A DNA stretch of 22,790 nt from JBFIHZ01 sp041601535 (GCA_041601535.1 JBFIHZ010000021.1:1-22790), one strand, 5' to 3'. Positions 1 through 7,837 are shown, counted from the first letter of the stretch. The notes: generated by a model from the sequence alone, not told the origin. Numbers and translations: made by a program.

Positions 1-71
1 AGCGTTTATCGACAACGATTTGGCAAGCGGGCAATATGAATGCCTCATCCCCGCAGCAGAGCGATTTCGTG

Positions 72-989
72 ATGAACCGTGCAATAAAGGCCTTGTTGTT
101 ATACGCCTTCAGCATATCTGCCTTGTGGGCTCAGAACTGCCCCCCGCAGGGCTATACTCGGCAACAGTTACTGAACCTGCAGCAATCCGGATTCGAGCTG
201 CCAGAGCAGTCACAACGCGATGGCCTGGCGCTGGCTTTGCTGGCGTGCAGCGACAATGCCGATCCTTTCCTGCGTGATCGTGTTATGTATGAAGGTCTGG
301 CCAGTTGGCTGCGCGGACAGCAATTAAGCCCGGCGACGGTGGACGCAATTTACCAGCAGTTATTGCAGCAAATAATGGGCCAGGACCAGCCGCCGGGCTT
401 CCAGCGGCCCTTTGCGGCCTTGCTGTTATCCGAAGTGGCGCGCACGGATCGCATTCAGCCGGCATTTACTGCCAACCGCCGGCAACAACTGGTTGAAGTG
501 GCTGCCAGTTATCTTGAGAGCGTTACGGATTACCGCGGGTTTTCAGAAACTGACGGGTGGCGGCACGGGGTGGCGCATGGGGCTGACCTGATATTGCAAC
601 TGGTGCTGAATCCGGCTATCGACGGTGGACAGCTTGCTCGCCTGATGGATGCCGTGGCGCATCAGGTGGCAGCGGGAAACGAACACTTCTATATATATGG
701 CGAGCCCGGCCGCCTGGCCCGCCCGGTCTTTTACGCATGGCGCCGTGATGTGCTGGACGTGGAGCAATGGGACACCTGGTTCAATGACGTCAGCAGCCCC
801 GGTCCGCTGGATAGCTGGGCACAGGCTTTCAGCAGCCAGGCAGGGCTGGCACGGCGGCACAATACCCTGGCTTTTTTGCTGGCGCTGCATTTCAGTGCCA
901 GCGCCAGTAAACAGGGTGAGTCTGATCCGGCGATCGCCTGGCTGGAACAGCGCACCATGCAGGCGGTCAGCAGGGTGCTGGGTGAGTGA
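72..989 (+). CDS. Exported DUF2785-like protein of unknown function
   Basis: This 305-residue protein starts with a short basic segment and a hydrophobic core ending near Ala-Leu-Trp-Ala (residues 1-20), so it is probably exported by Sec. The middle carries a stretch reading YRGFSETDGWRHGVAHGAD, followed by a hydrophobic helix (LILQLVLNP); I recognise this as typical of the DUF2785 family. The family is alpha-helical and has no established reaction. An in-frame ATG lies 36 bases upstream at 36. I prefer 72 because it places the basic residues directly before the hydrophobic core, but neither start has a strong ribosome-binding site. The gene stands alone: 35 bases of unassigned sequence precede it and a long non-coding gap follows. 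Family call is from memory of the conserved segment and is fairly confident; function is unknown. Confidence 0.8.
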   Translation: MNRAIKALLLYAFSISALWAQNCPPQGYTRQQLLNLQQSGFELPEQSQRDGLALALLACSDNADPFLRDRVMYEGLASWLRGQQLSPATVDAIYQQLLQQIMGQDQPPGFQRPFAALLLSEVARTDRIQPAFTANRRQQLVEVAASYLESVTDYRGFSETDGWRHGVAHGADLILQLVLNPAIDGGQLARLMDAVAHQVAAGNEHFYIYGEPGRLARPVFYAWRRDVLDVEQWDTWFNDVSSPGPLDSWAQAFSSQAGLARRHNTLAFLLALHFSASASKQGESDPAIAWLEQRTMQAVSRVLGE

Positions 990-1020
990 GCCAGCCGGGC
1001 CCGGCATGATTTAGTTGTGG

Positions 1021-1042
1021 CAACCGGCGGTGCCGTCGGTTG
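1021..1042. repeat. Inverted repeat after the DUF2785-like gene
   Basis: Arms CAACCGGCGG and CCGTCGGTTG flank only two bases, with one G-T wobble. In RNA this would be an 8-bp stem with a larger loop, 31 bases after the stop codon. No T-run follows, so it may protect or end the transcript weakly; a Rho-independent terminator is not supported. Confidence 0.4.
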
Positions 1043-1216
1043 GCCAGTTGCAATGCCTCCGCACTGTCCCGCGATCTAACCCTTATTAGCAATAGGTTTT
1101 CACGACCGCCTTGTTTTATTTGTCCGGTTAAAACCCACCTCCATTGTTGTTGCACATCCGGGCCTTGAACCGCCCGCGCACGCCTGCACCAGGGTCAGGT
1201 TCGCGGCCTGTTTTCA

Positions 1217-1238
1217 ATCAAAGCTGTTAATCTTTGAT
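1217..1238. repeat. Inverted repeat, possible operator
   Basis: Perfect 7-bp arms ATCAAAG and CTTTGAT are separated by 8 bases. It lies about 50 bp upstream of the candidate promoter for the astacin-like gene, a position that suits an activator. No regulator family can be assigned from the motif. Confidence 0.35.
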
Positions 1239-1288
1239 GAACGGGCGCGTATTTCTTCAATCCTTAACATTCGAATCAGGCGGGCAAA

Positions 1289-1316
1289 TTGACGCAAATA
1301 TATTAATAATTTTAAT
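1289..1316 (+). promoter_or_regulatory. Candidate sigma-70 promoter for the astacin-like gene
   Basis: TTGACG (1289-1294) and TTTAAT (1311-1316) are separated by 16 bp inside an AT-rich tract. Both boxes match consensus at five of six positions. Transcription would start near 1323, giving a leader of about 170 bases before the ATG at 1495, so an unseen nearer promoter remains possible. Confidence 0.35.
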
Positions 1317-1494
1317 TTTTATTTGCTTTTGCTGAGAGAATTGATGTCTTTCTTGCACTTTATTTAGGGAAGGTGTGTGTTGCACAGGGTGATGAAGAAA
1401 ATGCCGGTCATATGAATATGCCGTAGACCAGAGATCCACGGCTTCATGTGTCCGGTTGTCCGTAGTGATAACAGAAAAAAGAGTTAATGCGTCA

Positions 1495-2361
1495 ATGAAG
1501 TACCGGGGAGGAAGGGCCCTATTATATGTATTGTTGATTCAAACGGTTTTTGTTGGCGCCACGGGCGCTGCGGAAATCAGGATTGGCGATATGAAGTTTC
1601 GCGTCCAGGACGCTGCAACCGCAGCGTCCGGCGATCCCGCTCAGGTACAGGGTTTACCCTGGGCCAATAACCGCTTCGTTTACCAATTCAGTGAAAGTCT
1701 CAGCCGGAATCCGGTCAAGACCGCCGCGTTTATCTCGGCCTGTCATGAATTATTGCAATCAACCGCGTTGCGTTGTGTGGACCGCGCCCAGGTGCCGGAT
1801 GACCGCGACTACGTGCGGGTGGTGGAGCAGGGTGGAAACTTTTCCTTTGTCGGGCGGCAGGGTGGTGAGCAATTGCTCAGTATTTCCAGTTGGAACAATC
1901 GTTTCAAGATCATGCACGAAATCAAGCATGCACTGGGCTGGCAACACGAACATCAGCAACCTCGCCGTGACGAATACGTGGAAGTGCTGTTTGACAATAT
2001 TCCGGAAGCCTACCGGCAACACTTTTACATCAACTCCAACGCCAATGAAGGTGAGTACGACTTTGACTCTATAATGCATTTTTATCCCACCGACCTGGCT
2101 GTGACAGGCAAAAAGTCACTGCAGGCCCGGGCTGGTTTCGAAGCATTTCAGGATCGTATGGGGCAGCGGTCCCGTCTGTCAGACATCGATGTGGAAGAAA
2201 TCAGGGCGTACTACGGTGAGCCAGGCGTCGCATGGTGTGGCATCAACAAAAAACCAGAAAAAGCACCGGCAGACGGGTGCGAATGGTTGTGCCAGCAAGC
2301 CGACGACCCGGCAATGAGTGATTGGGTCATGCAACCGATGTGTGCGTCAGAAAGGCATTGA
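1495..2361 (+). CDS. Secreted astacin-type zinc metalloprotease (family M12A)
   Basis: The 288-residue product has a signal peptide (about residues 1-26, ending near ATGAAE), a short region that may be a propeptide, and a catalytic domain with the zinc signature HEIKHALGWQHE (His141, Glu142, His145, His151). A Met-turn SIMHF follows (Met194). Astacins hydrolyse peptide bonds with a zinc-activated water. In classical astacins the residue after Met-His is tyrosine, a fifth zinc ligand; here it is Phe196, with Tyr197 one place later. A C-terminal tail of about 50 residues contains four cysteines and may be a disulfide-bonded module. A TTG start at 1456 would add 13 residues; ATG 1495 is preferred because it opens a clean signal peptide. 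A strong terminator lies 64 bases downstream. Substrate is unknown. Family assignment is confident. Confidence 0.9.
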   Translation: MKYRGGRALLYVLLIQTVFVGATGAAEIRIGDMKFRVQDAATAASGDPAQVQGLPWANNRFVYQFSESLSRNPVKTAAFISACHELLQSTALRCVDRAQVPDDRDYVRVVEQGGNFSFVGRQGGEQLLSISSWNNRFKIMHEIKHALGWQHEHQQPRRDEYVEVLFDNIPEAYRQHFYINSNANEGEYDFDSIMHFYPTDLAVTGKKSLQARAGFEAFQDRMGQRSRLSDIDVEEIRAYYGEPGVAWCGINKKPEKAPADGCEWLCQQADDPAMSDWVMQPMCASERH

Positions 2362-2424
2362 TGTGAATACGCAGCGGTGCAAAAAAAAATTCCCGGACAC
2401 AGACAAATTTCACGATTTTCTCAG

Positions 2425-2462
2425 CGAACGAGAGATAAATAAATATTTCCCGTTCGTTTTTT
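2425..2462 (+). terminator. Intrinsic terminator after the astacin-like gene
   Basis: Outer arms CGAACG (2425-2430) and CGTTCG (2451-2456) are perfect. After one A-C mismatch, the inner arms GAGATA and TATTTC pair with one wobble around an AATAAA loop. Six T residues (2457-2462) follow directly. This is a strong Rho-independent terminator, only 40 bases before the next start codon. Confidence 0.85.
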
Positions 2463-2464
2463 CT

Positions 2465-2480
2465 TCAGCAATGTTGCTGA
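2465..2480 (+). promoter_or_regulatory. Perfect palindrome between terminator and next gene
   Basis: TCAGCAATGTTGCTGA is a 16-base inverted repeat (arms TCAGCAA/TTGCTGA, 2-base centre). It starts three bases after the terminator T-run and ends 11 bases before the ribosome-binding site TGGAG (2491-2495) of the following gene. It could be an operator or a leader hairpin; its position suggests a role in expression of the gene at 2503. Confidence 0.4.
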
Positions 2481-2502
2481 GCCTTTAACGTGGAGTTTTG
2501 TC

Positions 2503-2985
2503 ATGAAAAAACTGATTATCGTAGTATTTGCATTCTTGAGCAGCGCCAATGTGTTTGCCGACTGCAGCGCGTTTGCGCTACACGGCGACTGGACGGTTTT
2601 CTACCGCGATAACGCAGCGCCGGACAGTGTCATTACTCCGGGCAGCGTGTTTGAGATTCGTTACAACAAGGAACATGACCAGTTCACCGTATTGTTGCAG
2701 GACGAAAATTACGTTGCCGTGAAGAACAGCTGGACATCAAGTTGTGTGGGTGCTGCGGTGACTTTGTCGGGCGTGCTGCAGGACAAGCGGGCCAGTGAGA
2801 ACCTGGAGATCGAAATTCGCCGGATCACCAACGCGAGCGAACTGGTGTCCCGTTCCAACAACGTTAAAAAGCTGGACCAGGTCAGCATCCGGGTGACCGA
2901 TTACATTGGTCTGGCGGCCAATGAAACCACCGCTCTGCCAGCATTCGCAGCCCCAGATCCCGGCCACGCCCATGCTGATCGGTAA
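2503..2985 (+). CDS. Small exported protein of unknown function
   Basis: The 160-residue product has a typical Sec signal peptide (MKKLIIVVFAFLSSANVFA, cleavage before Asp-Cys). The mature protein has two cysteines (in the ADCSAF and SSCVGAA segments) that could form a disulfide. It alternates short hydrophobic strands with polar turns, which suggests a small beta-rich periplasmic or secreted domain. The mature start FALHGDWTVFY resembles lipocalin-like or ligand-binding openings only loosely, and I do not assign a family. A good ribosome-binding site (TGGAG) lies 7 bases before the ATG. It faces the CHAT gene tail to tail across about 80 bp. It may have its own promoter overlapping the upstream terminator, or depend on read-through from the astacin-like gene. 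Confidence 0.75.
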   Translation: MKKLIIVVFAFLSSANVFADCSAFALHGDWTVFYRDNAAPDSVITPGSVFEIRYNKEHDQFTVLLQDENYVAVKNSWTSSCVGAAVTLSGVLQDKRASENLEIEIRRITNASELVSRSNNVKKLDQVSIRVTDYIGLAANETTALPAFAAPDPGHAHADR

Positions 2986-3067
2986 GCGCCAGATCGGTGC
3001 GTGTCCCCCAATAGCACCGTTGAATGGAAGGCCTGGTTAACAGGCGGGTTATTTGCCGAGGTTAGGT

Positions 3068-6000
3068 TTATTCGGTGAATAACTGGAATGCAGCCCACTG
3101 GTTGACGCTGGAAGAGTCGGCGTCAACCAGTTGCAGCTTGGTGCTGCGTAATGCGGCCGAAATGCTGGGCGCGGTTTGCATATTGCGGTAGAAACGCTCC
3201 ATTAATTGCGCGGTGGCACGGTCCGGCACCGGCCACAGGCTGGCCACCACCTGGCCTGAGCCTTGCCGCAGGAACTCCGATACAAACCCCAGGTTGCTGT
3301 CGTACTCGAACCGGTTCAGCCCGACCGTGCTACATGCGCTGAGCATAACCAGCTGCGCAGCGATGGGTTTACCAGCCAAATCCGCAGGCGTGATGAAGGC
3401 GGGCTGTTGCGGGCTGCCGCCGGACAGCAGGATGCGTGACAGGTTGGGATACTCCATGTCAATGGTGGCATGGCTGGCGATATGAATAAGCTCAGCCTGG
3501 GTAAACTCCGGCCGATTGAAAGCGTCTGTTCGCAGTTGCGGGCCCTTGAATGCCACGAGCTCAGTGCTGGAAAACAGCCCGGCGATCGTTTCCAGTTCTC
3601 CGGCGGCACCCGTCAGGGCGTTGAACTGCTGCCCATCGGTCAAGGGATTGCCTGCCAGGAAAACGCGTTGAGGTGAAAACGGCTGTTGCAGTTTATGCGC
3701 CACCTCGGCCAATTGATCAGCCGACATCACGTTGGCGATCTGGTGATGGCGGATCAGAAACTCGCCGTTGTGGATGACGGCCTCAAGTGGAAAGTCGCTC
3801 AGAATACCGGCTTCAACGAACAGGATATTCGGCTGCAAATCTCTTTTGATCGGCTCGATCAGCAGCTCACCCAGTTCGGACAAATGTCCGGTCAGGGAAC
3901 GGCTGTTGAGCACGCGTAAACTGTCTTTGGCCTGTTTTACCCCTTCCCTGGCAGTTTGCCCGTCGCCCAGTTCGTGCAGTTTCATGCCTTGCCGGTCACC
4001 TGTCCAGGCATACGCCCCGATGTCAGAAAAGTAGTATGTGAGTACGCTCCAGCCTTCTGGCAAAGCATTTAGTTGCTGTGCCAGCTGATCGCTGGCTTCG
4101 CCTGCATTGGTGATTTGCTCAGTGCGGCTGCTTAGCAGGTACTGGTCAATCTGCCGTTGTACTCTTTCCTGTTCTTCCGCGCTGCTGGCCTGGTCACGGC
4201 GGGCCAGCAGGGAACGGATTCTGCTGGCGCCCTGGTGCTCATCGTACGTACCCGCCCCGGCCGCCGAAGACGCTTCTGTCGAGGCCGGTTCTGGCCAGCT
4301 GCTGCCAGAATCAATATGGGTTTGGGCGTTACGCAACTCATTCAGCGCCTTAAACGACCGCATGGCCAGGTCACTGTTCCCGGCCGCTGATGTATCACCC
4401 TGCAGTATCAGCTGCATGTAATAGTCAAATACCTGCCTGCGCGCGTCCCAGTACCAGGCACCCAGAATGCCGGGCAGGCTCTGGCGGTAATACTTCATGT
4501 CGTTGATCAGTGAGCCCGTGATGTCGAGGGCGGTATCCTGGCTGCCCTGCAGTGCGTGTATTTGCGCCCACAGGTATTTCCCTTCCAGGGCCTGTTGCGA
4601 TGCCTGCAGGCTTTGAATTTCGGCGTAGGCTGGCTGCAAGGACGCAGTGGAACAGCCGGGCTGCTGGCTCAACCGCTGTTGCAGTACGCACGAGCGAAGG
4701 CGCGCGAGTTGGCCAATGGCCGTGAATTCGGTTTGGCTGTACAGTGCTGCGCTGCGCTGATAGTAGTCGATTGCCTGCTCCGGTTGAGACGCTGCTTCGG
4801 CGTCCTGTCCTTTGCTGGATAACCATTCAGCCCTGTCTGTGTCGGTTGCCAGGTAATGTTCCTGGCGTTGACGGTCAGCGAATGCGGCTTGCGGGTTTCC
4901 CAGCAAGCGGTTGATGTCCGCGCTCAGCGCCCAGGCGCGGCGTAATCCACGTCCATTGCGGGATTGCTCCAGATCGGGAATGGCCAGTTGCAGGTTCAGC
5001 AGGCTTTTGTCCGGCTGGCCCATTTCACGGTAAACCTGCCCCAGTAACAGGCGAACTCTTCCCCGGCTCTCCGCACGTTCGTCAAGCAGTGCGATTTCCA
5101 GTGCCTGATTCAGTGCGTCAAGAGCCTGGGGAAAGCGGTACAGCTTGAGATAGTACCTTCCCAGCAGGGTCTGTACATGCGCCAGTTCGGCTTGCTGTGC
5201 GGCCGGGTCCAGCCGCGACACGCGTTGTTGCAGGGTTTCAATGGCCTCATCGATCAGCCCGAGTTTTTCCTGTGAGACCGTGACATTGGTGCCGATCAGT
5301 TCAATCAGCCAGGCGTCATCAAGCTCAAGCGCCAGATCCAGGGCCTGCTGGTAGCGTTGCAGGGACTGTTCGGGCTGGTCCTGGTAGTGGTGAGTGATGC
5401 CGGAGTTGTTCAGGGACCAGATGCGTTCAAACTCATTGCCCAGTGTTTGCGCCTGTTCAAGGGCAAGGCGGAAATGTTCCTGTGCCTGCAGGTAATTCTC
5501 CCGCGCGGTGACCTCATCGTTGTCAGCTTCGCGCTCAATGCGAATTTGCCCGGCCAGTTGATGGGCCAGTAATTCCAGTGCTGGGAGACCGGCGCGGTGG
5601 GCATCGCGGATTAATGAGTCGGCTATGGCCAGGGCTTCAGAGTAACGATACAAGGGGTAATACTGGAAATAGGCGGAATAATAATGCGCCCACATTGCAG
5701 GCTCTTGCAGGCCCAGTCGGGTGAATTCATTCCCGGCCTGTTGCAGGGCGGACAGGTTGGATTGCCAGGCATCGGCTGACTGGCTTTCATTGCGCTGCAT
5801 GCCCTGGCTGAGTTGCTTCCAGGCCTCAATTACACCGGGATTTTGTGGCAGCAGGAATTGATTAATGGTCAGGAAAGAGGCATTGTTAACCTGCATTGGC
5901 TGGATATTCAGAGTCCAGTGCGCGTCTTCCTCGTTGGCGTCTATCACGTGGTAGACAGGCGCTGACCTCAAAAAATCCAGCTCAATTTCACTGTGTGTTT

Positions 6001-6259
6001 CACCATTTGTCCGCAACAGTAATGAGCGGTAATGTGTGTTTTGACCGCTCACTTCCACTAATATTGGTTGTCTGGTTTGATTGATGGAAATTTCTAAGGG
6101 TAGTTTGAGATCATTGCTTGCATACGTCGAGGTATGGAGCAGTTTGTTTTCAGGCGGTGGGAGGGGGCTGCAATGAGCCAGCATCAACACAAGCAGGGCA
6201 CAAACCAAGCCGCCAGGTTTGCGGCGGATCTGCTGTTCAGGCTGGATCCCGGTTTCCAT
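3068..6259 (-). CDS. Exported TPR-CHAT protein (caspase-like peptidase domain)
   Basis: This is a 1063-residue protein. Residues 12-30 form a basic then hydrophobic signal segment ending LMLAHCS. Cys30 could be lipidated, but the histidine before it is atypical for a lipobox. Residues about 40-130 look like a beta-rich domain. Residues about 160-560 are alpha-helical with recurring TPR features (A..Y.qAL, LG..y). The C-terminal CHAT domain spans about 735-1063. It holds the expected catalytic pair His930 (IASHATID) and Cys976 (LSACST), followed by GSGQVVASLWPV and a terminal WAAFQLF. CHAT domains belong to the caspase/separase clan and usually act as peptidases; TPRs bind protein partners. 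The gene is divergent from an ECF sigma/anti-sigma-like pair about 100 bp away. An in-frame stop 15 bases upstream supports the ATG at 6259, although no good ribosome-binding site precedes it. Substrate unknown. Confidence 0.92.
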   Translation of the reverse strand: METGIQPEQQIRRKPGGLVCALLVLMLAHCSPLPPPENKLLHTSTYASNDLKLPLEISINQTRQPILVEVSGQNTHYRSLLLRTNGETHSEIELDFLRSAPVYHVIDANEEDAHWTLNIQPMQVNNASFLTINQFLLPQNPGVIEAWKQLSQGMQRNESQSADAWQSNLSALQQAGNEFTRLGLQEPAMWAHYYSAYFQYYPLYRYSEALAIADSLIRDAHRAGLPALELLAHQLAGQIRIEREADNDEVTARENYLQAQEHFRLALEQAQTLGNEFERIWSLNNSGITHHYQDQPEQSLQRYQQALDLALELDDAWLIELIGTNVTVSQEKLGLIDEAIETLQQRVSRLDPAAQQAELAHVQTLLGRYYLKLYRFPQALDALNQALEIALLDERAESRGRVRLLLGQVYREMGQPDKSLLNLQLAIPDLEQSRNGRGLRRAWALSADINRLLGNPQAAFADRQRQEHYLATDTDRAEWLSSKGQDAEAASQPEQAIDYYQRSAALYSQTEFTAIGQLARLRSCVLQQRLSQQPGCSTASLQPAYAEIQSLQASQQALEGKYLWAQIHALQGSQDTALDITGSLINDMKYYRQSLPGILGAWYWDARRQVFDYYMQLILQGDTSAAGNSDLAMRSFKALNELRNAQTHIDSGSSWPEPASTEASSAAGAGTYDEHQGASRIRSLLARRDQASSAEEQERVQRQIDQYLLSSRTEQITNAGEASDQLAQQLNALPEGWSVLTYYFSDIGAYAWTGDRQGMKLHELGDGQTAREGVKQAKDSLRVLNSRSLTGHLSELGELLIEPIKRDLQPNILFVEAGILSDFPLEAVIHNGEFLIRHHQIANVMSADQLAEVAHKLQQPFSPQRVFLAGNPLTDGQQFNALTGAAGELETIAGLFSSTELVAFKGPQLRTDAFNRPEFTQAELIHIASHATIDMEYPNLSRILLSGGSPQQPAFITPADLAGKPIAAQLVMLSACSTVGLNRFEYDSNLGFVSEFLRQGSGQVVASLWPVPDRATAQLMERFYRNMQTAPSISAALRSTKLQLVDADSSSVNQWAAFQLFTE

Positions 6260-6309
6260 AGGAGTTACACGTCACCTTGGTCGGGCAGTGAGCTGCGCCC
6301 GGCTCAAAG

Positions 6310-6321
6310 TACAACATTGTA
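6310..6321. promoter_or_regulatory. Palindrome and possible minus-strand -10 box in the divergent promoter region
   Basis: TACAACATTGTA is a perfect inverted repeat (5-bp arms, 2-bp centre) midway between the CHAT and sigma factor genes. On the minus strand it contains TACAAT (6316-6321), a five-of-six match to a -10 box that would start CHAT transcription near 6309. No convincing -35 box was found. A site here could control both divergent genes. Confidence 0.3.
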
Positions 6322-6360
6322 TCGATTATTTCATGCGGCTTATAAAGGTTGATCGGATTC

Positions 6361-6963
6361 GTGCAACAAACTCTCGATCAAACCCGCGATTGGGTTCAGC
6401 GCATTGCACAGGGCGACCGATTGGCGGAAGCTGAGCTGGTCGAGTGTTTCTACGCCGGTGTTCATCTGATTCTGCTGAAACGTACCGGTTCAGTGTCATT
6501 GGCGAATGATTTATGCCAGGACACGTTTATGGTGGTTTTGCGCAAGCTCCAGGCCGGTGAGTTGCTCAAGGCGGGCAGTCTTCCGGCCTTTATTCGCCAG
6601 ACTGCCGTGAACCTGGCAATACAGCACTTTCGCAAGGAAAAACGATTTGTTTTCTCCGCAGATGAGATAATTGGCCAACAAGTTGCACTTAAAGAGCAGC
6701 AGGACAAAAAAATTGACCAGCCAACGATTCGTAAGTTGCTGAGTGATGCACTGGACGAACTGGCCGTTCCGCGTGATCGAGAGGTTCTGTACCGCTATTA
6801 CCTGGGCGAAGAAGAAAAAGAGGCGATATGCAAGGATTTGGGATTGTCGCCGACCCATTTCGACAGGGTATTGTATCGGGCAAGGTTGCGCATTCGTGAA
6901 CTTATAGATCAACAGGATGACTTGAAAAAACTGTTGCTATCAGGGGTGGATGATGATGAATAG
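6361..6963 (+). CDS. ECF-type RNA polymerase sigma factor
   Basis: The 200-residue protein has the two conserved sigma domains. Region 2 includes SLANDLCQDTFMVVLRKL (promoter melting and core binding). Region 4 runs from LAVPRDREVLYRYYLGEE to a helix-turn-helix (CKDLGLSPTHFDRVLYRARLRIREL) that reads the -35 element. There is no region 1.1 or long region 3, so it is an extracytoplasmic-function type. The start is uncertain. GTG at 6361 has AAAGG (6344-6348) 12 bases upstream and a CGGA closer in. TTG at 6349 would directly abut AAAGG, which is too close for a ribosome-binding site. The last 14 bases overlap the next gene, so the two are translationally coupled. By analogy it would be held inactive by that membrane protein and would switch on this cassette, probably including the divergent CHAT gene. 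Confidence 0.9.
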   Translation: MQQTLDQTRDWVQRIAQGDRLAEAELVECFYAGVHLILLKRTGSVSLANDLCQDTFMVVLRKLQAGELLKAGSLPAFIRQTAVNLAIQHFRKEKRFVFSADEIIGQQVALKEQQDKKIDQPTIRKLLSDALDELAVPRDREVLYRYYLGEEEKEAICKDLGLSPTHFDRVLYRARLRIRELIDQQDDLKKLLLSGVDDDE

Positions 6964-7672
6964 ACCTTACGACAATGACTGGATAGACCGTTATTTGCGT
7001 AATACCTTAAGTGATCAGGATGAAGCCGAATTTGAAACGGCCCTGCTGCAGTCTGTTGATTTGCAGCGCGCGGTCGAGAACGTGCTGTGTATTCGTCAGG
7101 CCCTGCGTCTTCACCAGCGCACCGAGGCTGCCAATCCTGTCGTGGTAGGTAACGTCGAACACGTTGAAACGGCAGCTGCCGGGGCCAGGCCGGACCGGGC
7201 CAAGGAGCTGAGCGGCCGGCACAGCTGGGGCTCAGCCGCGATGGTGGCCACAGTGCTGTTGGGTGTATTCAGCACCACGGCATGGTGGCAGGCCAGCCAG
7301 AAGGTGTCTGTGCTGCAGGATGAATTGGCTGTTCTCGGCCAGCCGCGCACGGATGTGTTGACCGTTCCCATCGATATCATGCGGTCGGGTGGGGGTTTGA
7401 CTCCGGATGCGGTCATTGAAGTTCCGGCCGACAACTCGGTTCTGGTGCTGGATGTCGAGTTGGGGCTGAAAGCGGCTGGCGAAGATAAACTGCTGGCCCG
7501 TTTCCGTGACCTGGACCGCAGTGAAATGATGGCCTGGGAAACTGGCGAGGTAGAGAATGGGCGGGTCAAGCTGGTGTTTGACGCGCCGCGAATGCCCCAG
7601 GGTACGGTTTGGCTTGAATTGTCCAGCAGCAATGATGAACTGCTGGATAAACGCTTGCTCGAATTCCGCTGA
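6950..7672 (+). CDS. Single-pass anti-sigma-like membrane protein without zinc motif
   Basis: The 240-residue protein starts inside the sigma gene, behind AGGGGTGG. Three consecutive ATGs (6950, 6953, 6956) make the exact start ambiguous. Residues 9-55 are a cytoplasmic helical region with the pattern WIDRYLRNTLSDQDEAEFE, resembling the N-terminus of anti-sigma factors. The usual HxxxCxxC zinc ligands are absent. After a polar linker, one membrane segment lies at about 92-113 (AMVATVLLGVFSTTAWW). A beta-strand-rich outer domain follows, about 120-240, with strands such as NSVLVLDVEL and GTVWLELSS, probably an immunoglobulin-like fold. The order sigma, membrane protein, with CHAT divergent suggests that it senses an envelope signal and sequesters the sigma factor. 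Anti-sigma activity is inferred from position and topology and is not shown by a diagnostic motif. Confidence 0.75.
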   Translation: MMMNRPYDNDWIDRYLRNTLSDQDEAEFETALLQSVDLQRAVENVLCIRQALRLHQRTEAANPVVVGNVEHVETAAAGARPDRAKELSGRHSWGSAAMVATVLLGVFSTTAWWQASQKVSVLQDELAVLGQPRTDVLTVPIDIMRSGGGLTPDAVIEVPADNSVLVLDVELGLKAAGEDKLLARFRDLDRSEMMAWETGEVENGRVKLVFDAPRMPQGTVWLELSSSNDELLDKRLLEFR

Positions 7673-7837
7673 GTTGAAACCCAATCGGATTCCTGCCGGG
7701 TAAATCGCTCCCGTGCAGGATCCTGGACCATCGATATCGTCAGCGATCTGTGCTGAAAACGAATCGGTTTATGCATTGCCCCGGCTTTACGTGAGGATCG
7801 TCATAACAAACGGTTCCCGCGTGAAGCTTTTTTCTGC

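Larger units (their letters stand above)
990..1494. other. 500-bp non-coding gap before the astacin gene
   Basis: No convincing gene is visible on either strand. The left part holds an imperfect inverted repeat just after the DUF2785-like gene. The middle contains a 7-bp-arm inverted repeat (1217-1238). The segment 1285-1330 is strongly AT-rich and has a candidate sigma-70 promoter. The rest, from about 1330 to 1494, would be a long leader for the astacin-like gene. Confidence 0.6.

Noticed and set aside
1257..1439. 60-codon minus-strand frame in the gap before the astacin gene
   Set aside because: No ribosome-binding site, biased by the AT-rich promoter tract, no recognisable domain.
2503..2985. 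Possible bacterial gasdermin next to the CHAT gene, since some CHAT proteases activate gasdermins
   Set aside because: The product is too short, has a Sec signal peptide and lacks gasdermin-like features; the CHAT protein itself is exported, unlike those defence proteases.
3031..3045. Short hairpin GCCTG-GTTAA-CAGGC between the small exported protein and the CHAT gene
   Set aside because: The stem is only 5 bp and no T-run follows on either strand, so a terminator cannot be supported.
3068..6259. TPR-CHAT protein as part of a type III-E CRISPR (Csx29-like) system
   Set aside because: No CRISPR array or cas gene is visible, and the N-terminal export signal does not fit a cytoplasmic CRISPR partner.
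6317..6346. Promoter TTGTAT-18-TATAAA for the sigma factor
   Set aside because: It would start transcription about 8 bases before the chosen start codon and exclude the AAAGG from the mRNA; a leaderless message is possible but not supported.
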